Of a stretch of 28,237 nt of DNA, positions 6,907 through 14,741 are shown in pieces. Positions within the stretch are counted from its first letter, which is position 1, and the number at the start of each line of letters is the position of its first letter. This DNA is from CALLCD01 sp039817885 (GTDB lineage: Bacteria > Pseudomonadota > Alphaproteobacteria > Caulobacterales > Hyphomonadaceae). Below the pieces are notes generated by a model, which was not told the origin of the DNA, searched no databases, and worked only from the letters and a program-made list of their open reading frames with translations. The position numbers were made by a program, and so were the translations under genes. The stretch is taken from assembly GCA_039817885.1 (NCBI GenBank), contig JBCBUY010000034.1, positions 1 through 28,237 of the forward strand, read 5' to 3'.

Positions 6907-8781
6907 ATGGCCCAGCCACCGATCCTCACCGCGACCGACATTCGCCTCGCCTTTGGCGGCAAGCCCCTGTTCGAGGGGGTGGAGTTCACCCTGTCGCGGG
7001 GGGAGCGCGCGGCGCTGGTCGGCCGGAACGGGGCGGGCAAGTCCACCCTGATGAAGATTGTCGATGGGCGGCTGGAGCCCGATGACGGCGCGCTGTGGCT
7101 GCACCCCGGCACGCACATCGTCACCGTGGAGCAGGAGCCGGATCTTTCCCGATACACCGCGATCATTGACTTTGTGATGGACCATGAGGCTCCGCACGCC
7201 GAGGCTGGGCGTGTCGATCTCGAGACCGAGCGCCACCGCGCCGAGAGCGAGCTGATGGCCATGGGCCTCGATATTGAGGCGGATCCGAAGACCATGTCCG
7301 GCGGGCAACAGCGCCGCGCTGCCCTCGCCCGCGCCTTTGCCGCCGATCCGGACATTCTGCTGCTTGATGAGCCGACCAACCACCTCGATGTGCCGATGAT
7401 CACGGCGCTTGAGAGCAGGCTGAAATCCTTTAAGGGTGCGGTTTTGCTGGTCTCCCACGACCGCGCATTCCTCTCTTCGGTCTCCACGAATACCCTCTGG
7501 CTCCGACAGGGCATCGTCATGAAGTCGCCGAAAGGCTACGCGCATTTTGACGATTGGGCCGCCGAAATCGAAGCGGAAGAAGAGAAGGCCCTCGCCAAGA
7601 TGAAGACGCAGCTAAAGGAGGAGCAGCGCTGGCTTGCGCGCGGCGTTACCGGGCGGCGGAAGCGCAATATGGGGCGGCTGGAGCGGCTCAAGAAACTGCG
7701 CGCCGAACATGCGCGGCGGCGGTCTGCCCTCGGCGAAGCGCGCGCCAATGCGCCCTTAAGTGCTGAGACGGCGGACACGGCAAGCCGGAAGATCATCGAT
7801 GTGCGGGGCATCTCGAAACGCTTCGAGACGCCGAAGGGCGCGCTGGTGATCGCAGACGATTTTTCTGTCCGCATATTGCGCGGCGACCGCATCGGAGTCA
7901 TTGGCCCGAACGGTGCGGGCAAAACCACGCTGGTGAAACTTCTTCTGAAGGAGTTGGCACCGGACAGCGGGTCGATCAAACTCAACAAGACGATAGAGAT
8001 CACGTTCCTTGATCAAACGCGCGAGACCCTGCGCGCCAAGGATACAGTCTGGGAAACCCTCGCGCCCAATGGCGGCGACACGATCATGGTGCAGGAGACG
8101 CCGCGCCATGTCGGTGCCTATGCTCGCGATTTCCTGTTTAAATCGGACCAACTGCGTCAGCCCGTTAGGGCATTGTCTGGGGGTGAGAGAAATAGGCTGA
8201 CCTTGGCAGTTGCACTGGCGAGGAAATGCGACCTCCTCGTTCTTGATGAACCAACGAATGACCTAGACATGCAGACGTTGGATCTGCTGGAGGATATGCT
8301 GGAGCAATTTGCGGGCACACTGATTATTGTCAGCCATGATCGCGCGTTTCTCGATCACACTGTTACCTCCTGCCTCTGTCCATTGGGACATGGCAAATGG
8401 GTTCAGACCGCTGGCGGTTGGAGTGACGCGCAAGATCAGCTCAAGCAACTTCGCCGCGCCGACGACAATCGAAACGCACCATCCAAGAAACCCAAGAGCT
8501 CTCCGTCAGATGCCGCACCCACGACTGCCGCACCAAAGAAACTCAGCTTCAAGGACCAATATCGTCTTAAGGAATTAGACGATCTCATTCCGGCCCTTAC
8601 AGAGGAGATCGACACGCTTGAGCAAGACCTTGCAGATCCAGATCTCTATTCAAATGACCCTGATGCATTCCAGGCCAAATCGGAGCGGCTGGCAGCGGCC
8701 CGAGAGGCGCTGACCGCTGCTGAAGTGGACTGGCTTGAATTGGAGGAGAAGCGCGAGGAGATCGAGGGCGCAAGGGCCTAG
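6907..8781 (+). CDS. uup: ABC-F family ATPase, Uup-type
   Basis: 624 residues with two ABC ATPase domains in one chain and no membrane helices, as in ABC-F proteins, which act on ribosomes; Uup is linked to ribosome function and to precise excision of transposons. Seen: Walker A GRNGAGKST at residues 39-47, signature MSGGQQRRAALARAF, Walker B ILLLDEPTNHLD, a charged linker (about 220-275) and a second set GPNGAGKTT, LSGGERNRLTLAVAL and LLVLDEPTNDLD. A C-terminal coiled coil over roughly the last 85 residues is the Uup hallmark. The stop overlaps that of der by four bases (CTAG shared tail to tail). Odd: 37 of the first 40 codons end in G or C, but only 23 of 40 from 8161 on, a sharp change in one gene near 8.1 kb. 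Confidence 0.93.
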   Translation: MAQPPILTATDIRLAFGGKPLFEGVEFTLSRGERAALVGRNGAGKSTLMKIVDGRLEPDDGALWLHPGTHIVTVEQEPDLSRYTAIIDFVMDHEAPHAEAGRVDLETERHRAESELMAMGLDIEADPKTMSGGQQRRAALARAFAADPDILLLDEPTNHLDVPMITALESRLKSFKGAVLLVSHDRAFLSSVSTNTLWLRQGIVMKSPKGYAHFDDWAAEIEAEEEKALAKMKTQLKEEQRWLARGVTGRRKRNMGRLERLKKLRAEHARRRSALGEARANAPLSAETADTASRKIIDVRGISKRFETPKGALVIADDFSVRILRGDRIGVIGPNGAGKTTLVKLLLKELAPDSGSIKLNKTIEITFLDQTRETLRAKDTVWETLAPNGGDTIMVQETPRHVGAYARDFLFKSDQLRQPVRALSGGERNRLTLAVALARKCDLLVLDEPTNDLDMQTLDLLEDMLEQFAGTLIIVSHDRAFLDHTVTSCLCPLGHGKWVQTAGGWSDAQDQLKQLRRADDNRNAPSKKPKSSPSDAAPTTAAPKKLSFKDQYRLKELDDLIPALTEEIDTLEQDLADPDLYSNDPDAFQAKSERLAAAREALTAAEVDWLELEEKREEIEGARA

Positions 8782-10277
8782 CGCTTTTTGTTCGCAAACG
8801 GATTACTGCTCTTGCGAACGAATAGTCTTATGGGGGTCCCAACCATGTCGAAGGCATCCCGAATTCCATTGATCAGATAACGTTTGTATTGTTCCGGCAT
8901 CTGATCACCACGCGATGACATGAGCACAAAGGTCGGCGGTCTGGCCTTTATCTGCGCCATATAGCGAGGTTTGATGCGCCCGCCCTGGACCATGGGCGGC
9001 GGATGACGCTCTACGGCATATCGGAGCCAGCGATTTAGATCTCCGGTTTTGACGCGCGCAGACCAGTTATCATAAACCTCAGCGACGGCGGGCATCAGGC
9101 GATCCGTGCCCTTTCCGGTCAACCCCGACAGCGCCACAAGCGTCGCACCACCCGCATTTGGCAACAACCGTGTAAGCTTGTCGCGCAGTGCTTTGGTCAC
9201 CTCTCCAGCATTCTTTACCTCATCCATTTTTGACACGACAAGGACAAGCGCCCGACCTTCTCGCAGGGCAAGATCGGCAATTTGCAAATCCTGTTTTTCC
9301 AGAGCCTCATCGGCGTCCATAACAAGGGCGACCACATCGGCATATTTCAGAGATCGAATCGTTTCTCCCGTCGACATGCGCTCTAAACGTTCTTGAACCT
9401 TCGCTCGTTTTCGCAATCCCGCAGTATCGACCAGTCGGATATTTCGCCCATTCCAGGACCAATCGATTGACACTGAGTCCCGTGTTATTCCGGCTTCAGG
9501 TCCGGTCAGCAGGCGGTCGGATTGAAGCAGTGTATTGATGAGAGTGGACTTGCCGGCATTCGGTCTACCGACAATCGTTAGACGGATCGGTTTGGCTTCA
9601 GTCTCTCGCTCCGCTTCGACGTCTTGATCATCAACACCGGCGTCTTCGAGCATCTTCGTGAGTTGTTCATCCGTCAAGTTCGGATCGTCAACATTGATGC
9701 CCTCCAGACGCGACAGAATATCCTCAGCATCCGGATCAGACGCGTCATCCTCATCCATGGAATAGGCCGCTGCGAAGCCTTCATCCCCCAAGGCATTTCG
9801 GAATGCTTCGAACAAGTCGCCAAACCCCTCGCCATGCTCTGCCGACAATGGGACGGGCTCTCCAAATCCAAGCGCGTAAGCGTCATACAGCCCGGGCAGA
9901 CCCGCCTTTCCTTCACACTTGTTCGCCGCAAGGACGACCGGCATATCGGCCCGGCGCAAAACCTCAGCGAACCGCTCATCCATTGGTGTTATGCCTGCGC
10001 GCGCATCTATCAAAAACAAAGCAATGTCAGCTTCCGCAATGGCGATTTCCGTTTGGGCCCGCATGCGCGCTTCCAGGGAGCCGTCATTCACGTCCTCGTA
10101 TCCGGCGGTGTCGATCAAGCTCAGGGGCAAATCAGCCAGGCGGCCATCAGCCTCCTTGCGGTCACGGGTCACGCCAGGCTGGTCATCCACAAGCGCAATC
10201 TTCTTGCCGACGAGCCTGTTGAACAGGGTCGATTTGCCGACATTCGGTCGTCCGACAATTGCAAGCCTGAGGGCCAT
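8778..10277 (-). CDS. der: Ribosome-assembly GTPase Der (EngA)
   Basis: 499 residues, close to the usual length of about 490. Der is the tandem GTPase required for 50S subunit maturation. Seen: G domain 1 with GRPNVGKST at residues 9-17, DTAGYED near 56 and an NKCE guanine-recognition variant at 119-122. An acidic linker (about 173-228) leads to G domain 2, with GRPNAGKST at 237-245, DTAGLRKR and SKMD. A C-terminal KH-like domain ends in basic residues. It is the third gene of a leftward run after the yfgM-like gene and bamB, the same neighbourhood as in many proteobacteria. The gap to bamB is 23 bases, so co-transcription is likely. Confidence 0.97.
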   Translation of the reverse strand: MALRLAIVGRPNVGKSTLFNRLVGKKIALVDDQPGVTRDRKEADGRLADLPLSLIDTAGYEDVNDGSLEARMRAQTEIAIAEADIALFLIDARAGITPMDERFAEVLRRADMPVVLAANKCEGKAGLPGLYDAYALGFGEPVPLSAEHGEGFGDLFEAFRNALGDEGFAAAYSMDEDDASDPDAEDILSRLEGINVDDPNLTDEQLTKMLEDAGVDDQDVEAERETEAKPIRLTIVGRPNAGKSTLINTLLQSDRLLTGPEAGITRDSVSIDWSWNGRNIRLVDTAGLRKRAKVQERLERMSTGETIRSLKYADVVALVMDADEALEKQDLQIADLALREGRALVLVVSKMDEVKNAGEVTKALRDKLTRLLPNAGGATLVALSGLTGKGTDRLMPAVAEVYDNWSARVKTGDLNRWLRYAVERHPPPMVQGGRIKPRYMAQIKARPPTFVLMSSRGDQMPEQYKRYLINGIRDAFDMVGTPIRLFVRKSSNPFANKKR

Positions 10278-10300
10278 AGCGCACCAGCATCATTCGCTCG

Positions 10301-11644
10301 TCACCGAACGGATATCAGCCGCCCTTCATCGGTCAAAATGATCAATCGGTCGCCGACCGCAATCGGTTCGATAAAGACAGGGTCCTTTAGATCGATACGA
10401 GCCTCTTCTTCTCCCGTCTGTGGAGACAGCGCGATCAAATCTCCCTCGGAGGACGCCACGATCACCCGTCCCGACGCAACGATCGGCCCGGCATAACTGA
10501 TCCGGCCCCGGCGTCTTCCTTCATTCTTGAACCTTGGCAGCTGCGTCGCCCAAATCACCGCACCTGTATTTGAGGCAACGCAGATCACCTGGCCTTCAAC
10601 ACCTGAAAGAAACAGATAGGGGCCGACAAGGGCCGGCGCTTGGACAGATCCGATGGGCTGGGACCAGATGCGCTGGCCACTTCGCCCGTCAATCGCAGCA
10701 AACACTCCGGATTGGCTTGCCGCGTAAACAACCCCAGCGCTGAGCACGGGGCGAGAGGCAATATCATTCAGAGCTGAGATCGGGGTAAACCGGCCCGATC
10801 GCGTGAGGGCGTCGGTCCAAAGCCTGCGTCCGTTTGTGCTGAGATAGGCGATTACCTCGCCCGATGAGAATGGGGCGACAACGAGATCCTCGATTGCGGC
10901 AACGCTTGGCGCGCCCAGCACACGAGCCGATTCAGCAATCGCTTGATCGCTCCACTCCACATCACCGGTTTCCAGGGATAGAGCAAAAACCTCATTGTTC
11001 TGGGTCACGACAAGCACGTTCTCGCCACTGATCGTCGGGGCTCCAGAAACCGGCCCACCAAGATCGCGCCGCCAGACCTCTTCTCCTGTGTCACCATCCA
11101 GCAGGGCGACAAATCCGAATCCACTGGACACGACCAGCTGGTCGCCTGCGACAGCGATGCCACCACCAAAGCCAGTTCGATCCCGGCGGGAGCCCGACTT
11201 CAACCTGATCGACCATTTGCGATTCCCGGTTTCCAGGTCAAAGGCTTTTACGGTCTGTTCGCCATCGATCAGGAAGATCGTGTCGCGGGTCGCCACAGGC
11301 GGTGAGGCCAGCGCCCTCTGGCGATCAGAGCCGTCGGCCGCGCGAACCCGCCACTCAACTTCAAAATTCTCAGCCGCAGCAACATGGCCGACAACCTTGT
11401 TTGGCCGCGCACCCGCCTGGGGCCAATCGAGCCGCGTTGTCGGCAGTGGTAGAATTACGGAAACATCCACCATCTCAGGATCGGCTTCGATGGGCTGATC
11501 CCCAATGGCGAGGGCAATCCGGCCCGCCTTGTCTTCGGCTTCTTCAGCGGCGCGGCGCTCACGACCGAAATCAAAAATCGAGCATGCAGTTAGGCTGATG
11601 AAACAGATCCCGAGGATCATAGACTTTACGATCGTTGATCTCAT
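10301..11644 (-). CDS. bamB: Outer-membrane assembly lipoprotein BamB
   Basis: 447-residue beta-propeller lipoprotein of the BamB family, the scaffold component of the BAM complex that inserts outer-membrane proteins. Seen: a signal with lipobox LTAC (Cys at residue 21); then repeated PQQ-like propeller blades, recognisable by recurring GxVxWxxxL and LDxxTGxxxW patterns such as FDLETGNRKWSI, LDGDTGEEVWRR and LSLETGDVEWSD. The roughly 70-residue region between lipobox and propeller is longer than in E. coli. The start overlaps the end of the yfgM-like gene by four bases (ATGA), a sign of translational coupling. The gene sits between its classic partners. Confidence 0.92.
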   Translation of the reverse strand: MRSTIVKSMILGICFISLTACSIFDFGRERRAAEEAEDKAGRIALAIGDQPIEADPEMVDVSVILPLPTTRLDWPQAGARPNKVVGHVAAAENFEVEWRVRAADGSDRQRALASPPVATRDTIFLIDGEQTVKAFDLETGNRKWSIRLKSGSRRDRTGFGGGIAVAGDQLVVSSGFGFVALLDGDTGEEVWRRDLGGPVSGAPTISGENVLVVTQNNEVFALSLETGDVEWSDQAIAESARVLGAPSVAAIEDLVVAPFSSGEVIAYLSTNGRRLWTDALTRSGRFTPISALNDIASRPVLSAGVVYAASQSGVFAAIDGRSGQRIWSQPIGSVQAPALVGPYLFLSGVEGQVICVASNTGAVIWATQLPRFKNEGRRRGRISYAGPIVASGRVIVASSEGDLIALSPQTGEEEARIDLKDPVFIEPIAVGDRLIILTDEGRLISVR

Positions 11645-12369
11645 TGCTCGGTCTCCTCACCGCTTGCCGGTGGATTGCTCTCTTCAAACGGAACATCCGG
11701 CACCGCGTCCGCCTCCGGGTCGCTGTCCTCTCTGACCACCGGGATCACAGACAGCGCCAGCTCGGCTCGTTGAACGACCCCCTGCGGTGCGCCTGCAGCC
11801 AAGCGCAAGTAAGAGAATTCCTCCCTTGCACGCTTCAGGTCACCGGTTGCAAACGCTTTTGCGGCCACAAGCTCCAGTGCCAGGATACCAAGCGGGCCGT
11901 CTTCCTCATGCAAGCCGCCGAGCGTCGTTTCCAAGGCCTCAAGGCTTAGGCCGTCGGACGTCAGATAGGCAGACTTCAAACGCGCGAGCTTCTCCAGGGG
12001 CGCTTCAGTCATGGCAGACGTCTGCAGCTCTTCAGATGCCGCTGCAGCGTCTCCACTCCCTTTGTAAAGCGTGTCGGCCAGCAAATGCCGCGCGAGTACA
12101 GATAGCTCTGTATCGCCGGCTGCAAGCTCGCGAAAGCCTGTCTGGGCGGCAACATAGTCACCCTCTTCGAGCGACGTTCTGGCGCGCTCAAGTATCTGGA
12201 TTTGAGCAGATTGGCGTTGAGCGGCCTGGGCTTTGCTCCACTCAAACCACGCTACCGCGCCGATCAGAAGAAAAGCCGCCAACCAAACAAACGGACCAAA
12301 ACGCTTCCACGCATCGGCTAGCCTATCCTGTCGGTAGCCTTCTTCAACTTCCTCAAAAATATCACTCAA
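11641..12369 (-). CDS. YfgM-like tetratricopeptide protein (SecYEG accessory)
   Basis: 242 residues: a cytoplasmic N-terminus, one membrane segment at about residues 25-45 (GPFVWLAAFLLIGAVAWFEW) and a periplasmic, alanine-rich helical domain with TPR-like repeats. YfgM-type proteins attach to the Sec translocon and hand substrates to periplasmic chaperones. The start at 12369 is an unusual TTG (TTGAGTGAT), supported by GGAG about ten bases upstream and by the conserved SDIFEEVEE N-terminus beginning there. It is first in the leftward run and overlaps bamB by four bases. The C-terminal tail is acidic and proline-rich (EESNPPASGEETEQ). Confidence 0.85.
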   Translation of the reverse strand: MSDIFEEVEEGYRQDRLADAWKRFGPFVWLAAFLLIGAVAWFEWSKAQAAQRQSAQIQILERARTSLEEGDYVAAQTGFRELAAGDTELSVLARHLLADTLYKGSGDAAAASEELQTSAMTEAPLEKLARLKSAYLTSDGLSLEALETTLGGLHEEDGPLGILALELVAAKAFATGDLKRAREEFSYLRLAAGAPQGVVQRAELALSVIPVVREDSDPEADAVPDVPFEESNPPASGEETEQ

Positions 12370-12448
12370 GGTGACGACTCCATATGGCCGTATGTTTCGA
12401 TTGATAGATAGCCCGTTGCGGCCATCGGCTGCAACGCGCCAATGCTGT

Positions 12449-13276
12449 TCAGCCGTGCGGGCTTTTCAACTTGTAGGTCTCGCCATCGCCTGGAAAAGTC
12501 CGATTGCGCACGGCGTCTGCATATTCTTCGACGGATCTTTGGATATCTCCGCGTACATCGCCGAACTTCCTAACGAATTTCGGCACCCAATCAAACATGC
12601 CGATCATGTCATCTGTTACAAGGATCTGACCATCACAAGCTGGCGACGCTCCAATTCCGATGGTTGGACATCTTACAGACTTGGTGATCTCGGAGGCCAA
12701 TTGCTCCGAAACGCCCTCCACCACAATGGCAAACGCTCCTGCCCGGTCGGCGGCGATAGCCTCATCAAGCGCGCGCGTCCAGCCTTCCTGCGTTCGGCCT
12801 TTGGCCCGAAACCCGCCATCGACATTTACCGCTTGGGGCCGCAAGCCGACATGTCCCATGACGGGCACGCCGCGGGCGACAAGATGGGCAATCTGTTCAC
12901 TCGCATATGTACCGCTTTCTATCTTCACCGCCTGACAGCCCGTCTCACGCATTACGCGCGCGGCGTTTAGAAAGGCCTGGTCCGCATTGGTCTCATAGGA
13001 TCCAAAGGGCATATCCACGACGACAAAGGCTTCTTTCGACCCACGCATCACGGCCTGACCGTGGAGGATCATCATTTCAAGCGTCACACCGACTGTGGAT
13101 GGCAGGCCATGGACGACCATGCCGACGCTATCGCCCACAAGAAGCACGTCGCAGACTGGATCCAACAGCTCCGCCATGGGGGCCGAATAGGCCGTGAGGC
13201 AAACGAGCGGTGTGCCATCCTTGGCCCCGGCGATATCGCGCACGGTCTTGCGCCGAGCTTGTGTTTGAGCAGACAT
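12449..13276 (-). CDS. panB: 3-methyl-2-oxobutanoate hydroxymethyltransferase
   Basis: 275 residues, the normal PanB length. PanB transfers a hydroxymethyl group from 5,10-methylene-THF to alpha-ketoisovalerate to give ketopantoate, the first step of pantothenate/CoA synthesis, in the cytoplasm. Seen: the metal-binding VGDSVGMVVHG, the VVVDMPFGSYE segment, the GHVGLRPQAVN loop, and the catalytic-Glu region FAIVVEGVSEQLA, followed by TIGIGASPACDGQILV. No panC is adjacent in the window. It has a 79-base gap from the yfgM-like start, so it may share the direction but not necessarily the transcript with that operon. Confidence 0.97.
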   Translation of the reverse strand: MSAQTQARRKTVRDIAGAKDGTPLVCLTAYSAPMAELLDPVCDVLLVGDSVGMVVHGLPSTVGVTLEMMILHGQAVMRGSKEAFVVVDMPFGSYETNADQAFLNAARVMRETGCQAVKIESGTYASEQIAHLVARGVPVMGHVGLRPQAVNVDGGFRAKGRTQEGWTRALDEAIAADRAGAFAIVVEGVSEQLASEITKSVRCPTIGIGASPACDGQILVTDDMIGMFDWVPKFVRKFGDVRGDIQRSVEEYADAVRNRTFPGDGETYKLKSPHG

Positions 13277-13330
13277 GGCGGGCAGTTAGCGCGTTGTGTT
13301 TGCCGATGCAATCGCCCCGACTTATTTCAC

Positions 13331-13684
13331 CTATGTTGCGTCAGTTGCAAAAGTCGCCAAAAAAACGCCCATGCCGGCCGTGATTGCAGCTAACCATTGA
13401 AAGCTGAAATCAATCGGTCCTGCCCGTAACGCATCGAATACAGCGTAGATTTCCCCATCAAGGCCAACCACGCTATCCAGCAAGGCAAACAAGGTCGGCA
13501 ATTGAAAAGCTGCTATGGCCCCGCCTATCAGGGCAAAAAAGGACAGCACAATCCGCCGAAATCTTGCACGTCCTCGGATGTCCTTGGCCACCAAAGCGCA
13601 GAATTGATCGGCACTGTCTTCAAATTCCTGCTCTGCGTCTCGAAAATATTGGTTAAGCGTCTGGTCGAAGTCTTGTTCTGTCAT
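13331..13684 (-). CDS. Small membrane protein downstream of ECF sigma factor
   Basis: 117 residues: an acidic helical N-terminal half (TEQDFDQTLNQYFRDAEQEFE) on the probable cytoplasmic side, then two membrane segments at about residues 46-68 and 94-112. The ATG at 13684 is used; the preceding GTG codon is also possible. It begins 23 bases after the sigma-factor stop, on the same strand. The acidic soluble part plus membrane anchor would suit a regulator of the sigma factor, but there is no recognised anti-sigma motif, so this is only suggested by position. Confidence 0.65.
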   Translation of the reverse strand: MTEQDFDQTLNQYFRDAEQEFEDSADQFCALVAKDIRGRARFRRIVLSFFALIGGAIAAFQLPTLFALLDSVVGLDGEIYAVFDALRAGPIDFSFQWLAAITAGMGVFLATFATDAT

Positions 13685-13707
13685 CACTCAAGTTCTGCCT
13701 TCCAACT

Positions 13708-14283
13708 TTACGCCACACCATAGTCGACCAAGAGGTCTTTCAAAGCGGCTTTACCCCTGTTCACATGTGACTTCACAGTGCCCAAAGGCCATCCAGTGGC
13801 CAGAGCCACCTCCCCATGACTCAGCCCTGCGCCCAAGCATAGCACGACAGCCACCCGCTGCTTTTCCGGCAATTGCGCAAAGGCGCGGTCGAGATCTCTA
13901 GCAATGCCGGTCGCCGCCGGCATAACTGCCAATTGGCCTTCGTTTTCAAGCCTTTGCAGGAAATCGCGCCGCGAGCGACGCTGTCGGACATCTTGGAGGA
14001 ATTCGCGATATGCGACCGTACAAATCCAGCTGCGAAACTGCCCGCCCCCATAAGTCGATATTTTCGACCATGCCTTGAGGAATGTCGATTGGGCCAAATC
14101 GTCTGCGTCTGCTTTGTCTCCGGTCAGTCGTAACAACATTCCCCGCACGGTGGCCTGATACCGTTTGACCAGTTCATTGAACGCAGATGTGTCACCTTGC
14201 GCGGCGCGGGCCGCAAGATCCGGGTCAGCTACGCGTGGTGCCTCCCTCTTCGCCACTGGGAAGTCAATAAGATTTTCTGCCAT
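13708..14283 (-). CDS. RNA polymerase ECF sigma factor
   Basis: 191-residue sigma-70 family factor with regions 2 and 4 only. Seen: sigma-2 from ARAAQGDTSAFNELVKRYQ through DADDLAQSTFLKAW and the -10 recognition segment FRSWICTVAYREFLQDVRQ. After a short linker comes sigma-4 with LPEKQRVAVVLCLGAGLSHGEVA and the helix-turn-helix TGWPLGTVKSHVNRGKAAL. The ATG at 14283 is used, because the longer reading to 14364 only adds unconserved residues overlapping the upstream gene. It still overlaps the DUF6249-like gene by 20 bases, so the two are probably co-transcribed. The target promoters are not evident. Confidence 0.92.
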   Translation of the reverse strand: MAENLIDFPVAKREAPRVADPDLAARAAQGDTSAFNELVKRYQATVRGMLLRLTGDKADADDLAQSTFLKAWSKISTYGGGQFRSWICTVAYREFLQDVRQRRSRRDFLQRLENEGQLAVMPAATGIARDLDRAFAQLPEKQRVAVVLCLGAGLSHGEVALATGWPLGTVKSHVNRGKAALKDLLVDYGVA

Positions 14284-14635
14284 GGGCAAATCGCCAAAGT
14301 CCCAAATATGCGACGCCCAAAATGGCGGGGAATATCGCAATCCCGGTGAGCGCCATACGCGCATCTGGATCTGCTTCTGCTATCAATATGCCAAAGACGC
14401 TTATAGCGATACCAATGCTGAGGAGTATCACTCCTCGGCGTAGGTCGCTGGTTTTGGGATCGGAAACAAGTGAGAGTGTGACAATCAATTCTGGTGATAG
14501 ATCCTGGCCTTTCTCTAGCGCGAGGCGAACAGTATCATGGGCTGCCTGGCGGCGCTTGTCGCCGAAATGCAAGATCAACCAAGCCAGAAAACTGGCTGTC
14601 GCAAAGGGAACAGTGAGGGCTAGAAAGGCCTCCAT
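14264..14635 (-). CDS. DUF6249-like membrane protein
   Basis: 123 residues with three membrane segments (about 3-24, 68-88 and 93-114). A charged cytoplasmic loop lies between the first two (DKRRQAAHDTVRLALEKGQ, then DLSPELIVTL). This layout matches a small membrane family (DUF6249) often found directly upstream of ECF sigma factors in alphaproteobacteria; the family assignment is from memory. The stop overlaps the sigma start. A possible role is as a membrane-bound partner or sensor for the sigma factor, which is inference from position only. Confidence 0.72.
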   Translation of the reverse strand: MEAFLALTVPFATASFLAWLILHFGDKRRQAAHDTVRLALEKGQDLSPELIVTLSLVSDPKTSDLRRGVILLSIGIAISVFGILIAEADPDARMALTGIAIFPAILGVAYLGLWRFAHGRKSY

Positions 14636-14671
14636 AGGGGTCTCCGCATCTGATGAGCTTCACGCTCGCTT

Positions 14672-14690
14672 ATCTATGTGAAGTATAGAT
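14672..14690. promoter_or_regulatory. Inverted repeat upstream of DUF6249/ECF operon
   Basis: ATCTAT at 14672-14677 and ATAGAT at 14685-14690, with a 7-base spacer. It lies 37-55 bases upstream of the first start codon of the sigma-factor run, where an operator would be expected. No matching regulator is identified. Confidence 0.35.
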
Positions 14691-14701
14691 GCACCATCAT
14701 C

Positions 14702-14724
14702 GCGTCTTGGATGCAGCAAGACGC
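14702..14724 (-). terminator. Hairpin after the LuxR-hydrolase gene
   Basis: GCGTCTTG at 14702-14709 pairs perfectly with CAAGACGC at 14717-14724 around a 7-base loop, beginning 17 bases after the stop codon of the leftward LuxR-hydrolase gene. There is no U-tract, so it is not a canonical intrinsic terminator; it may stabilise the transcript end or act with Rho. Confidence 0.45.
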
Positions 14725-14741
14725 AAACACGCAAAAGAAAC

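Noticed and set aside
8790..8819. Perfect 8-bp inverted repeat GTTCGCAA/TTGCGAAC as a uup or der terminator
   Set aside because: It lies inside the der coding sequence (C-terminal end), and no T-run follows the stem in either transcript direction. The run of five T precedes it on the plus strand, so it is not an intrinsic terminator.
9624..10496. 290-residue open frame on the plus strand
   Set aside because: Antisense to der, whose GTPase motifs are unmistakable. The frame has no recognisable domain and no ribosome-binding site; it is a by-product of codon bias.
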